Origin: UBA1381 sp964399965
Lineage (GTDB): Bacteria; Bacillota; Clostridia; UBA1381
Direction of reading: 5' to 3'
Length of the DNA: 27,700 nucleotides
NCBI GenBank assembly: GCA_964399965.1
Contig: CAYNRX010000031.1
Span: 1 to 27,700 of the forward strand
Position 1 is the first letter of the stretch. Each line of letters starts with the position of its first letter. Under the pieces are notes generated by a model. That model searched no databases and was not told the origin of the DNA. It was given only the letters and a program-made list of their open reading frames with translations. Positions 7,594-15,900 of the stretch are shown here, in pieces. A program made the position numbers and the translations under genes.

Positions 7594-8442
7594 ATGGGAA
7601 GATATATCAACGAATTACAACTGGTCGCGGAAAAACTCAAGGATGCGGATGCGGTCCTTATCGGTGCGAGCAACGGCTTATCTATAACGGAGGGGCTCAA
7701 TCTTTTTGCTGATAATGAAGCCTTTGATGAGTTGTTCGGCGACTTCAAGCGAAAGTATGGATTGAGCTGTATTCTCCACGGCATGGGAGCGCAATGGCAG
7801 TCCGAAGAGGAAAAGTGGGCGTTTTGGAGCCGTCTCATAAATCATTATTGCGCCGAATACAGAAAAACGCAGGTTATGTCAGACCTTAAAGCCATAGTTA
7901 AAGATAAAGACTATTTTATAATAACCTCTAACGGTGAGTGTCATTTTGAGCTGTGCGGCTTTGCCCCGGAGAGGATATATGAGATAGAGGGAAACTGGCT
8001 ATCAATGCAGTGCTCCGCAGCGTGTCACACGGCTCTTTACCCTACCTTGGAGCTTGCAAAGAGACTGGCTGCCGAGGAGAGAGGCGGACGTATACCGTCA
8101 GAGTCGGCGCCGCGCTGTCCGCGCTGCGGCGCGCCGATGAGCATCCATATGGCAGGCAGGAACTTTATACCAGATATTGACGCTCAAATGCGCGCGGCGG
8201 ATTTTCTGAAAAAGTATCATAATAAAAAACTCGTAATATTGGAGCTTGGCATAGGTCCGAGGAACCGGCTTATTAAGGCTCCGCTCATGCAGCTGACGGC
8301 GGAGGAGCCACAGGCTACCTATGTGACTATAAATCTTGGCGAGGTGTATATCCGTGAGGATATAAAGAACAAGTCATTCGGACTCGACGGCGCGCTGTCA
8401 GAAATGCTTGCTGCGTTGAGGACCGAGTATGAAAGAGCTTAA
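7594..8442 (+). CDS. Second, more diverged SIR2-like protein
   Basis: A 282-residue paralogue of the preceding gene with the same layout: VLIGASNGLSITEG for NAD binding (residues ~21-34), TSNGE (N113, with Glu115 in place of Asp), EIEGN (E132 in place of the catalytic His/Gln), CSAAC ... CPRCGAP for zinc, and ILELGIGPRNRLI. The active-site replacements D to E and Q to E suggest altered chemistry, or a non-catalytic partner of the first sirtuin. The 18-bp gap implies co-transcription and perhaps a heteromer. Downstream lies repeat copy B, whose hairpin can terminate the operon. NAD binding is inferred only. Confidence 0.85.
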   Translation: MGRYINELQLVAEKLKDADAVLIGASNGLSITEGLNLFADNEAFDELFGDFKRKYGLSCILHGMGAQWQSEEEKWAFWSRLINHYCAEYRKTQVMSDLKAIVKDKDYFIITSNGECHFELCGFAPERIYEIEGNWLSMQCSAACHTALYPTLELAKRLAAEERGGRIPSESAPRCPRCGAPMSIHMAGRNFIPDIDAQMRAADFLKKYHNKKLVILELGIGPRNRLIKAPLMQLTAEEPQATYVTINLGEVYIREDIKNKSFGLDGALSEMLAALRTEYERA

Positions 8443-8465
8443 AAGCGTATAATTACTGCTACTAC

Positions 8466-8531
8466 AAAAAGACCGTCATGTGCAGACAAAATGCGGAATA
8501 CCAGAGAAAACGCAGACAAAACCAAAAGTAA
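8466..8531 (+). pseudogene. Remnant of a cysteine-rich VLP gene (last 21 codons)
   Basis: Within copy B an open stretch reads KKTVMCRQNAEYQRKRRQNQ-K then TAA, matching the C-terminus of the 5517-5864 product with three changes. Nothing upstream continues the gene. It is the stump left by the duplication or by fusion with a related element. Confidence 0.75.
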
Positions 8532-8539
8532 ATACATAA

Positions 8540-8582
8540 GGCGTGCGACCGCTGTAATATTCGGTCTGCACGCCTGTTTTTT
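8540..8582 (+). terminator. Rho-independent terminator downstream of the SIR2 pair
   Basis: GGCGTGC (8540-8546) pairs with GCACGCC (8568-8574); GACCG and CGGTC extend the stem inside; a T tract follows. It is the copy-B counterpart of the terminator at 5873. Confidence 0.85.
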
Positions 8583-8726
8583 GTTGCCAGCGCTTACATG
8601 GCTGTAGAGTGGAAAAATAGAAATCCTGAATTTCGCATAAAACCGTAGTTTTTGGAGCATAGAATTTAAAGGGTAATATAATTACATGGCTGCCCTTGAA
8701 AAACGGGTTCTAATGTTCCATCTTTT

Positions 8727-9077
8727 TTAATTTATGTTATAATTCTTAATTACATTTAAGTTATCCCGCAGCATTCGCAGTTGCTGGCAGCTCAGGTCTT
8801 TCATTTCCGATAGTATAATATTTATCAATTCGCTGTTTTGATCATCGCCTAAATCTTCTGCAAAAACATCAATAGGGACATTGAGGGCTTTAGCTATTCC
8901 GAGTATCGTCACAAAATATGAATTATGATAGCCGCCTTCTATTCTTGATATATGTTTTTGTGTAAGACCTATATGCTCCGCTAATTCTTCTTGCGACAAA
9001 TTGGCTTTTGTACGGTAATATCGTATACGCTCACCGATTTTTATATTTATTTCACTTCGTTTATTTGATTTACTCAT
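8727..9077 (-). CDS. XRE-family helix-turn-helix regulator
   Basis: A 116-residue protein with a classic Cro/CI-type HTH at residues ~13-70 (IGERIRYYRTKANLSQEELAEHIGLTQKHISRIE, then a second half rich in Leu/Ile up to DVFAEDLG). The C-terminal ~40 residues form a probable helical dimerisation region. It diverges from the metallo-beta-lactamase lipoprotein gene across a 206-bp AT-rich gap with several inverted repeats, so it probably regulates itself and that gene. The ligand, if any, is unknown. It could instead be a stray housekeeping-type regulator of the mobile element. Confidence 0.87.
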   Translation of the reverse strand: MSKSNKRSEINIKIGERIRYYRTKANLSQEELAEHIGLTQKHISRIEGGYHNSYFVTILGIAKALNVPIDVFAEDLGDDQNSELINIILSEMKDLSCQQLRMLRDNLNVIKNYNIN

Positions 9078-9099
9078 ATATGGATACTTCCTCGAACTC

Positions 9100-9120
9100 T
9101 TTATAATATAATATTATAAA
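9100..9120. promoter_or_regulatory. Perfect inverted repeat, candidate XRE operator
   Basis: TTTATAATAT and ATATTATAAA are perfect 10-bp arms around a single A, 23 bp before the XRE start codon. AT-rich DNA makes chance palindromes more likely, so this is tentative. Confidence 0.45.
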
Positions 9121-9185
9121 ACATTATGACTGATTTGATAACTTGCTATAGCCAGCATAATACTATGTTTAGGTAATATTATATA

Positions 9186-9246
9186 TTTAAATCATTCAAT
9201 ATATATGGTATAATAGTGTTGTTATACTATATATTTCTGGTATAAA
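9186..9246 (+). promoter_or_regulatory. Promoters and operator repeats of the lipoprotein gene
   Basis: Two possible promoters are visible: TTTAAA (9186), 17 bp, TATAAT (9209), and TTGTTA (9219), 16 bp, TATAAA (9241). TGGTATAA occurs directly at 9206 and 9238, 32 bp apart. An inverted copy (TTATAC at 9222-9227) pairs with the first, giving 9-bp arms with one mismatch. These repeats would suit binding by the XRE regulator. Confidence 0.5.
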
Positions 9247-9283
9247 AACAATAAATCTATTAAAGGAAATGGAGATAAATCAA

Positions 9284-10420
9284 ATGAAAAAAATGTATGG
9301 TATCATAACTCTTGTCCTGTCATCTGTACTTATCTTATCAGGCTGTTATAACAAAGACAGCAGATCGGAGAGGTTGTCGTCAGTTCCGGAGGATAATATT
9401 ATCACTGCCACAGCTGAACAGTCTGAAAAAACCGAACCGACCTTTATCCCGGCAGAAACACCTACACCTGTAAACGGCTCTTTAGAGGTACATTATATAG
9501 ACGTTGGGCAGGCAGACAGCTCTCTTGTTATGTGCGATGGCGAAGCAATGCTCATCGATGGCGGAAACGCTGAGGACAGTGATCTTATAGCCGCATATCT
9601 GAAAAAGGAAAATGTATCAACGCTTGATTATCTCGTATGTACCCATGCTCACGAGGATCACTGCGGCGGTCTATCAGGCGCGCTTTCGGTAGTCAAAGTC
9701 GAAAACGTCCTTGCGCCGAATACGGAGGCTGATACAGAGGTATATCAAAACTTCAAGGATAAAACGGCAGCTCAGGGATTGACGATCCAACACCCGTCCG
9801 CAGGAGACAGCTTTATGCTCGGTAGCGCCAATGTTCAGATAGTGGGACCTATCACCGAATATACCGACGAACTTAATAACACGTCTATCGTTATGAAGCT
9901 GACCTATGGTGATACTTCATTCCTTTTTACCGGAGATGCAGAGCGTGACGAGGAAATGGAGATATTGAACGCAGGCTATGATATATCGGCGGATATATTA
10001 AAAGTAGGGCACCACGGCTCGGATTCCTCAACATCATATGTATGGCTGCGCGAGATAATGCCGCAGTATGCCGTTATATCCGTCGGCAAGGGCAACACCT
10101 ACGGACACCCGACAGAAGAAGTCCTTAGCCGTTTGCGCGACGCTGATGTACAAGTCTACCGTACCGACCTTCAAGGCGATGTTATAGCCATGAGCGACGG
10201 AACAAATATAACGATAACGACTGAAAAGAACGAGACCATACAGACTAATGAGACGGCAGCGGAGTCTGCGGAGAGCGGCTATATAGGGAATAAGAACTCA
10301 AAGAAATTCCACCGTCCCGACTGCCGCACGCTCCCCGCGGAGAAAAACCAAGTGCCGCTTTCAAGCCGTGAGGAAGCTGTAAGAATGGGGTATGAGCCTT
10401 GCGGGAATTGCGAGCCCTAA
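9284..10420 (+). CDS. Metallo-beta-lactamase-fold lipoprotein (ComEC-like) with Ada-type zinc tail
   Basis: A 378-residue exported lipoprotein. ATG 9284 is preferred over 9269 because GGAG sits 9 bases upstream and the protein then starts with a clean lipoprotein signal (MKKMYGIITLVLSSVLILSGC, lipobox LSGC). After a Thr/Pro/Glu-rich linker, the hydrolase domain resembles the ComEC/Rec2 C-terminal nuclease-like domain: HYIDVGQADSSL, then HAHEDH (residues 121-126), FTGDAE, and VGHHGSDSS. The last ~45 residues (GYIGNKNSKKFHRPDC ... CGNC) match the Ada metal-binding-like repeat common at the end of secreted Firmicutes proteins. It could cleave extracellular nucleic acid or phosphoesters at the cell surface; the substrate is unknown. 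Confidence 0.85.
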   Translation: MKKMYGIITLVLSSVLILSGCYNKDSRSERLSSVPEDNIITATAEQSEKTEPTFIPAETPTPVNGSLEVHYIDVGQADSSLVMCDGEAMLIDGGNAEDSDLIAAYLKKENVSTLDYLVCTHAHEDHCGGLSGALSVVKVENVLAPNTEADTEVYQNFKDKTAAQGLTIQHPSAGDSFMLGSANVQIVGPITEYTDELNNTSIVMKLTYGDTSFLFTGDAERDEEMEILNAGYDISADILKVGHHGSDSSTSYVWLREIMPQYAVISVGKGNTYGHPTEEVLSRLRDADVQVYRTDLQGDVIAMSDGTNITITTEKNETIQTNETAAESAESGYIGNKNSKKFHRPDCRTLPAEKNQVPLSSREEAVRMGYEPCGNCEP

Positions 10421-10535
10421 TATACTCTGAGGTGAATATAGACAGATTAAAATGCGCTGTTATAATAATTTGCCGGTCTAAACAGCGTACAACAAAACAG
10501 GTGAATAACAACATATTGAAGAAAGGGATAGAACG

Positions 10536-11597
10536 ATGTATGCTTTCAACGGAAACCATTTAAACATATTGATCGTAACTGACAGACTGATGTATTATGC
10601 AGACCCATTGTGTGATTTTTTTAGCGGTTACGAGGATATAACCTGCACGCTGATACAGTCAGTGAATGATTTTGTTCCCGATAAAACAGGGACACCCGAT
10701 ATACTGATCTCAGCGGGATATTTGGAAAACACGGATAATTGGCGCATAATAGAGAACGTGAGAAAGGTCAATGCTGCCGCGGTATGTATTCTTTGGGGTG
10801 TTGTAGATGCTTGTATAATAAGTTTCACACATAAATACAATTTCAATGAGTGTTTCGACAGAACGAAACCGTTTGAGGGGTTTTTAGAGCATATAAAGGA
10901 ATTACGGGATAATATATACGAATATGATAAGACTGATGAACTCGATGAATATTCCGAATTAACGTTCCTAAACGACAATTACAGTGTGATCGCATACACG
11001 GGCGATATATTAGACATAAACTCGTTGGGGATATTACCTTTGAGAAAAATAGAGATAATGGAGTTTCCGTATAAGCACATAGAAATAGATAGACCCCGAA
11101 TAAAATATGCGTCCAAATATATCATAAAAAATGAAATGCTCTTTTTAAGCGATCTGTACATAAAAAATCATTCTGTAAAACTGCCGGTATTAAACGGCGT
11201 TGTGCCAAATTCAGAGAATTATATAAAAGCCGGTCATGCTTATAACGGAGTCGACTTGCGCTTAGAATATACGGGAAGTGTTATATTCGGGAAGAATTAT
11301 AGAAAAACATCGAAAAACAAGGACTTTCAATGTATAAACCTGCTGTTTGGCTGGAAAGACCTCGTTATGCTGAATTTTGATAATGGCAAAGTTACGGATA
11401 TTAAAGATATGTCGCTGCTTGCAGGTCATATACGCAAATTGCGCATACTTTTCCCTGCGCTGCCGTATATAACGAGACTTTCTCCGCTTTTTAGGCAACT
11501 ATGGAGAGACAGTTGGTATCGTAATGAACCGCCTCAGGAAGTGTATCGATATTACTCTGAATATATAAAGATCTGTAACCACAGGTTTGGTCTATGA
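10536..11597 (+). CDS. Unknown protein with receiver-like N-terminal domain
   Basis: A 353-residue soluble protein preceded by AAAGGG. I do not recognise the family. The first ~125 residues have the strand-helix order of a response-regulator receiver: NILIVTD, ITCTLIQS, PDILISAGYLEN, AAVCILWG, then FDRTKPF with the Lys-Pro expected at strand 5. The strand-3 phosphoacceptor Asp is missing (ILISAGY), so this would be a pseudo-receiver. The remaining ~230 residues are rich in Tyr, Ile and Asn, show no known output domain, and include a basic stretch (GKNYRKTSKNK). It is 115 bp after the lipoprotein gene and may be co-transcribed; the gap holds CGCTGTT/AACAGCG arms but no T tract. GC content is lower than in the ICE genes. 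Confidence 0.75.
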   Translation: MYAFNGNHLNILIVTDRLMYYADPLCDFFSGYEDITCTLIQSVNDFVPDKTGTPDILISAGYLENTDNWRIIENVRKVNAAAVCILWGVVDACIISFTHKYNFNECFDRTKPFEGFLEHIKELRDNIYEYDKTDELDEYSELTFLNDNYSVIAYTGDILDINSLGILPLRKIEIMEFPYKHIEIDRPRIKYASKYIIKNEMLFLSDLYIKNHSVKLPVLNGVVPNSENYIKAGHAYNGVDLRLEYTGSVIFGKNYRKTSKNKDFQCINLLFGWKDLVMLNFDNGKVTDIKDMSLLAGHIRKLRILFPALPYITRLSPLFRQLWRDSWYRNEPPQEVYRYYSEYIKICNHRFGL

Positions 11598-11599
11598 AA

Positions 11600-11631
11600 G
11601 CGCCAAAACAGCCGGAATGGCTGTTTTTCGC
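11600..11631 (+). terminator. Rho-independent terminator
   Basis: AAAACAGCC (11605-11613) pairs with GGCTGTTTT (11619-11627) around GGAAT, three bases after the preceding stop codon, ending in a T run. Confidence 0.8.
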
Positions 11632-11799
11632 TATCAAGACATTACTTAAAAAAATTGTACATCTGTTTGCCTAAGTAGTTTATCATCTTTTAGCTCATTT
11701 CTCCAAATTGTGTCTCAAGTCTTTCTAAAAACAGCTGCGCTGCCGATGTTATATAATGTGAAGGACTTGTTTATCAAAAATAAGCCGTATCTAAAAAAA

Positions 11800-12151
11800 T
11801 AAAGCAAAAGGAGTTATCAAAATCTATGAGGACATACGCGCTTGGCAAGCTGCCCGATGAAAGATATTCAATGCCTGATGGACAGTATGCAAAGAAACAG
11901 CAAGGATTAAACGAAGAAATCAAAACCCTTGAAGTGAACATCACCGCTTATGATAAAAAACAAAATCGGCGGATAAATTTATTGCTTTAATAGATAAATA
12001 CGAAAATTTCAATGATTTAAGAATAACAATGATAAATGAGTTTGTGGAAAAGATTTTAGTACACAAACACGACCGTAAAGGCAACGTTGAAACCACAAAG
12101 GAATTTGAAAAATATAAAAAGAGAAGCCTATATACAAAGACTTCTCCATAA
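11800..12151 (+). pseudogene. Remnant of a large serine recombinase (TnpX/TndX type, DUF4368 end)
   Basis: Translating across frames gives VIKIYED, then (after a one-base shift near 11834) YALGKLPDERYS ... LNEEIKTLE, then (after another shift near 11965) DKFIALIDKYENFNDLR and MINEFVEKILVHKHDRKGN. This is the coiled-coil to DUF4368 C-terminus of Tn4451-type large serine recombinases, where LPDERY and an EKI-VHE/K-like motif are conserved. The catalytic and DNA-binding domains are gone and two frameshifts are present, so it is dead. It may be what is left of the integrase that brought in part of this region. The preceding bases 11640-11800 show no other feature. Confidence 0.75.
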
Positions 12152-12153
12152 AT

Positions 12154-12447
12154 TTACGCGTTTTTCGCTTTATATGCCATACCCCAATCAATCATTGAGT
12201 CAAGTATTGGCTTTAAGCTGTAACCTGTTTCAGTAAGAGTATATTCCACTCTCGGCGGAACTTCCGGGAAAACTTTTCTTGTCAAAAGTCCGTCCTCCTC
12301 CATTGACCTCAAATTTGCGGTCAATACCTTTTGCGAAATATTTCCAACAGATTTTTTGAGTTCGCCGAAGCGCTTGGTACCGTCAAGCAAATCCCGTATG
12401 ATTAAAACTTTCCAACGGTCGGAAATCAACATAAGAGTTGTCTCCAC
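12154..12447 (-). pseudogene. HxlR-family regulator, 5'-truncated
   Basis: Ninety-seven residues covering the HxlR winged helix: LMLISDRWKVLIIRDLL, KRFGELKKSVGNISQKVL, and PPRVEYTLTETG. Family members normally begin with ~10-15 residues before CPVETT; here the codons for C-P-V are present in frame just before the GTG. Upstream sequence then switches into the inverted galactanase fragment with no ATG and no ribosome site. The start codon and promoter have therefore been lost; GTG initiation is possible but unsupported. It converges on the recombinase remnant with only 2 bp between the stops. Confidence 0.7.
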
Positions 12448-12467
12448 AGGGCAGACTTGGAATGGTG

Positions 12468-12591
12468 TTCGCTGCTCACCGTAGCGTTTACGATAGGCGA
12501 AAATGATACAAGCGTAACTTTATATGACAACACGAAATATAATGATGATTATAAAAACAGCATAAGGGTCTTCGGCGAAGGCGCATCCGGC
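12468..12591 (+). repeat. Inverted 124-bp fragment of the GH53/GH43 gene
   Basis: This stretch equals the reverse complement of 16822-16945 with two mismatches over 124 bp. It encodes part of the binding domain just upstream of the GH53 domain (VAFTIGENDTSVTLY). It has no start or end of its own and is wedged between the truncated HxlR gene and a TnpV-like tail. Confidence 0.95.
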
Positions 12592-12684
12592 ATGATGGAG
12601 AAGTTGAAAATGACCAATCCGATGCAGTGGGTAAGTTTGATAGATGCCTGCAAAGCACAGGCGGAGGAAGTCGTGCTTACGTAA
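12592..12684 (+). pseudogene. TnpV-like C-terminal remnant
   Basis: Thirty codons (MMEKLKMTNPMQWVSLIDAC, then KAQAEEVVLT) resemble the C-terminus of TnpV, a small Tn4451-family protein whose end has a K-x-x-N-x-M-x-W-V pattern and AEEIV-like helix. It happens to be fused in frame to the galactanase fragment. Its 5' part is missing. Confidence 0.45.
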
Positions 12685-12931
12685 CTCGTCTTAAACTGAT
12701 TTTTTACCTGATCAACTTTCATCTATTTAGCGGAGCAAGGTGGATTATCAATCGAAGGTACGAAAATGAACATCTTCCCAAAACGGGAATTTGGTTTAAT
12801 TGCAATAAAATGGTGGGGTTAAACAGCGAGAGGGAGACAACTAAAACAATGTTATATCCCTTTTATTATGTGTGTTTTTGAAATGCAACTAATTCTGCGG
12901 CTTGTGATTTTCATTTCAGAGCATAAGAAAA
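12685..12931. other. Intergenic stretch with no recognisable gene
   Basis: About 250 bp between the TnpV-like tail and the terminator of the GH53/GH43 gene. One frame ends in NIFPKREFGLIAIKWWG, which reads like a protein C-terminus, but I cannot assign it. Confidence 0.4.
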
Positions 12932-12958
12932 CGGCGCAGCAAAATTTATGCTGCACCG
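12932..12958 (-). terminator. Terminator of the GH53/GH43 gene
   Basis: On the - strand CGGTGCAGCA pairs with TGCTGCGCCG and is followed by TTTTCTT. It is 20 bp past the stop codon. Confidence 0.85.
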
Positions 12959-12978
12959 CTAACAGCTCTGAGCAATAA

Positions 12979-15900
12979 TTACTGCGTCAGTCTGCTGTAT
13001 TCGTCCTTTGTTATGGGGATGACCGTGCCATGCCTGTACACCGCATCAAAGCTTACATTTGATGCACCGGTAAATGCACCATTTGCAATATCTTCTGTGA
13101 CAAACGGTTTATAGCCTTTATTATTGCTTGACAGGCAATCAAGGAACATGCACCATTTCTCCTCGCCGTTGATCTTGTATACTGTGGGTCCCTCATAATT
13201 GGATACCGTTTTATACAGTTCATAATTTTCCACGGGCGTCCATTCGCCGCTTAAAGAGTTAGCTTCCTCCATTGTTACGGTATTTGTTTTGGTAAATCTG
13301 TAATACTTGCCGTTATGTTCAAGAATAGTCATATCAAAAGTATGAAGCGCCGTATTATTTGCCATTTGTTCGGCAGTTGCATTATCTATCCAAAGTTCCG
13401 GTTCTGTAAAGGTTATAAAGTCTTTTGTATAGCACTTGTACGCCCTTAGCCATTTATAATTGTCCGCGCTTGTTCTTGAAGCCCAATAAACCATATATTG
13501 ACCTGTCTCTTTATCATAAATACATTCGGGCGCCCATACGCAGCCGCAATCATCACCCATTACATCAACTAATCTCGGCTCGCTCCAATTAACAAGGTCG
13601 CTGCTTTCCCATACAACAATACCCTTGCTGCCCTCGCGCTGACAGGTGTTCCAGCGGTCGTCGTCATCGCGTCTGTTGTAAATACTTAAATCAGTAGCGA
13701 TTATATAAAATTTATCTCCCTCCGGAGAGCGAATAATATGCGGATCGCGTACGCCTTTTTCTCCGACGGTGCTTTCAAGATATTTATTGCCGTTGTTGAG
13801 CGTCCTCCAATTCTGACCGTCCTCCGATATTGAGAAGTATATTTGTTCCTCGTCTGCTGTCGACTCTTTTCCTACAAAATGCACAAACAGGTATCCGCCC
13901 ATATCAGAATAGTTAATATCGCGCGTTACCGCCTTATCAAGCGGCTTCATATCCTCCCATAAAAATGCTTTCATATAATATTTTCCGAAATTGTCAAGCT
14001 GCATTTTTCCGTTTGCTTGTGTTGAGCAGTTAATCAATACGTCGTTTTCGTTATACAACGCTATATATACTGTTGATTTATCAGTACCCTCATAAGTCAG
14101 ACTATAACTTATTGCTCCGTTCTTATCCAAAGAGGTATATAATTCCTCTATATGAGCCCCTTTAGGTACGGTGTTTTCGCCGATAATAGAAATATTTTTA
14201 ACGCTTATAGGACGCCATTTGTGATTGGAGTATATTTCAAGTCCTGAAACGGTATCGGAAGTAATCGTACCGCTTGCGACCTTATTTGTGCCTATATACA
14301 AGGCAGCGGTTTTACTGTCAATATCAATTACAACCTTAAAATGCGTATATTCCGTTTCAGCGGAGGTCCCGTTTATAATGCTGCCTATCGCAGTCTCTCG
14401 TTCAGTTGTTTCAAAATCTCCTGCTTGGACATAGTACAGATCCTCTCCGCCGCCGTATTCGGTACACTTCCATGTAACAAGCGGCACATTATCGCCGTCA
14501 AAAACAGTAAATTGAGAGTATTTGCCCGAATCCTTTAGCAGCTGTGCATCAAATTCAATTGTCACCGTGCCTTTTTCGGCGATGAACTCAGCGTTTAACG
14601 CCGCCTCGCCCGCAGGATAACGATAAACTCCGTCACTGTCTTGCGTTATGTTTCCGTCTAATACAATGTCTCTTGCGATCTGATCGGTAGGCGTTACCGT
14701 AACATTACACTCCGCAAAGAGATCTCCTACCGATGCTCTTATTATCGTTTGCCCGGGGCTTACTCCCGTAACCTTGCCATACTTATCCACAGAGGCGATC
14801 GCCTCATTATCGGAGCTCCATATGATCTCGCTTCCCGATGCTGTCTGCGGATATATCAAAGCGTTGAGTGTTTGGCTGAATGTAGCTTCTATTTCAAGCT
14901 CTGTTTTATCCAAAGTTATCTCAGATGCAGCTGCACCTTCGCCTGATGAAACGTTTACCGTAAAGCTCCTTTCGGCTCCGCCCTGCGCTGTAACGGTGAC
15001 AACGCTCGTTCCTTCGCCATGCGTATTCAATTCTGCCGTCTGAGTATCGCCTGCGCGATAATAAAGAACTCCGCGCTCGTTCGGCTGCCAATGCTCACCG
15101 AGGAAAGTAACGACATTCGGATCACTTGAAGTCAGCTTTACCGTCTTGTTGTTCACCGAATCAGGCAGAGTGATCTTTATTTTCATGGCATTGTCGGTAA
15201 GAAGATCCACGGTTGAATCACCTATAAGTTTACCATACGGTTCGAGTGATATTTCAATGTCCTCTGCCGCAGCATTCACAGCAGATGATACAGTCACATC
15301 ACACGCAGCCTCCAAACCGCCTTCTATGGTCTTTGCTGTTATAACGGCATTGCCCTCACCGACTGCTGTCACGACTCCGTGTTCACCTACAACAGCAACG
15401 GATGTATCACTCGATGTCCATTCCACCTGCCAATTATAGACCGTATTTTTAGGTTCAAGTGTAATATGAAGCTTTTCCGACTCGCCTTCGGTCATCGTTA
15501 ATTCGCGCTGCTCTATGCTTACAGACGAGGGTGATGCGTCTGCCGATACGGTATATTCACCAAAGCCTTTCAACGGTGTTGCCGATATTGCCGTTTTGTT
15601 CTTTGCATTTCCTCTCCAAAGATACGCATACGTGCTTTCATATACATCACCGGGTTTGCCGTCCGCGGTGCTGCCCATTTCGTGTATGTCGGGATCGCCG
15701 TTGTTTACAAGCGTTCTTCCTCCGACGGAGCAGCCGTCGTCTACTATCCATCCTGCGCCTTCTACCTCAAGCCATTCCGCGGCCCACCAGAAAACTCCGC
15801 GCATTACCGAATGAGGATTAGGCACGTCTTTGAGTGCCTGCATATATTCAAGCAAATAATTGTATTGACCGTTGGGCGAGGCAGACCAGTACTCAAGCTG

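Larger units (their letters stand above)
8465..8642 (+). repeat. Direct repeat copy B
   Basis: Diverged duplicate of 5798-5976 in direct orientation. Differences are scattered substitutions plus small indels, so the duplication is not recent. Together with copy A it encloses about 2.5 kb holding the Rrf2 and SIR2 genes. Confidence 0.85.

Noticed and set aside
6036..8442. Thoeris or another known SIR2 defence system
   Set aside because: No TIR, Argonaute, HerA or other known partner is present, and both sirtuins lack the catalytic His used by defence NADases.
10445..10490. Terminator between the lipoprotein and receiver-like genes
   Set aside because: CGCTGTT/AACAGCG arms can pair but the loop is long and no T tract follows.
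12457..12684. Single 75-residue gene
   Set aside because: It is a chance fusion of a galactanase fragment and a TnpV-like tail, with no ribosome site.
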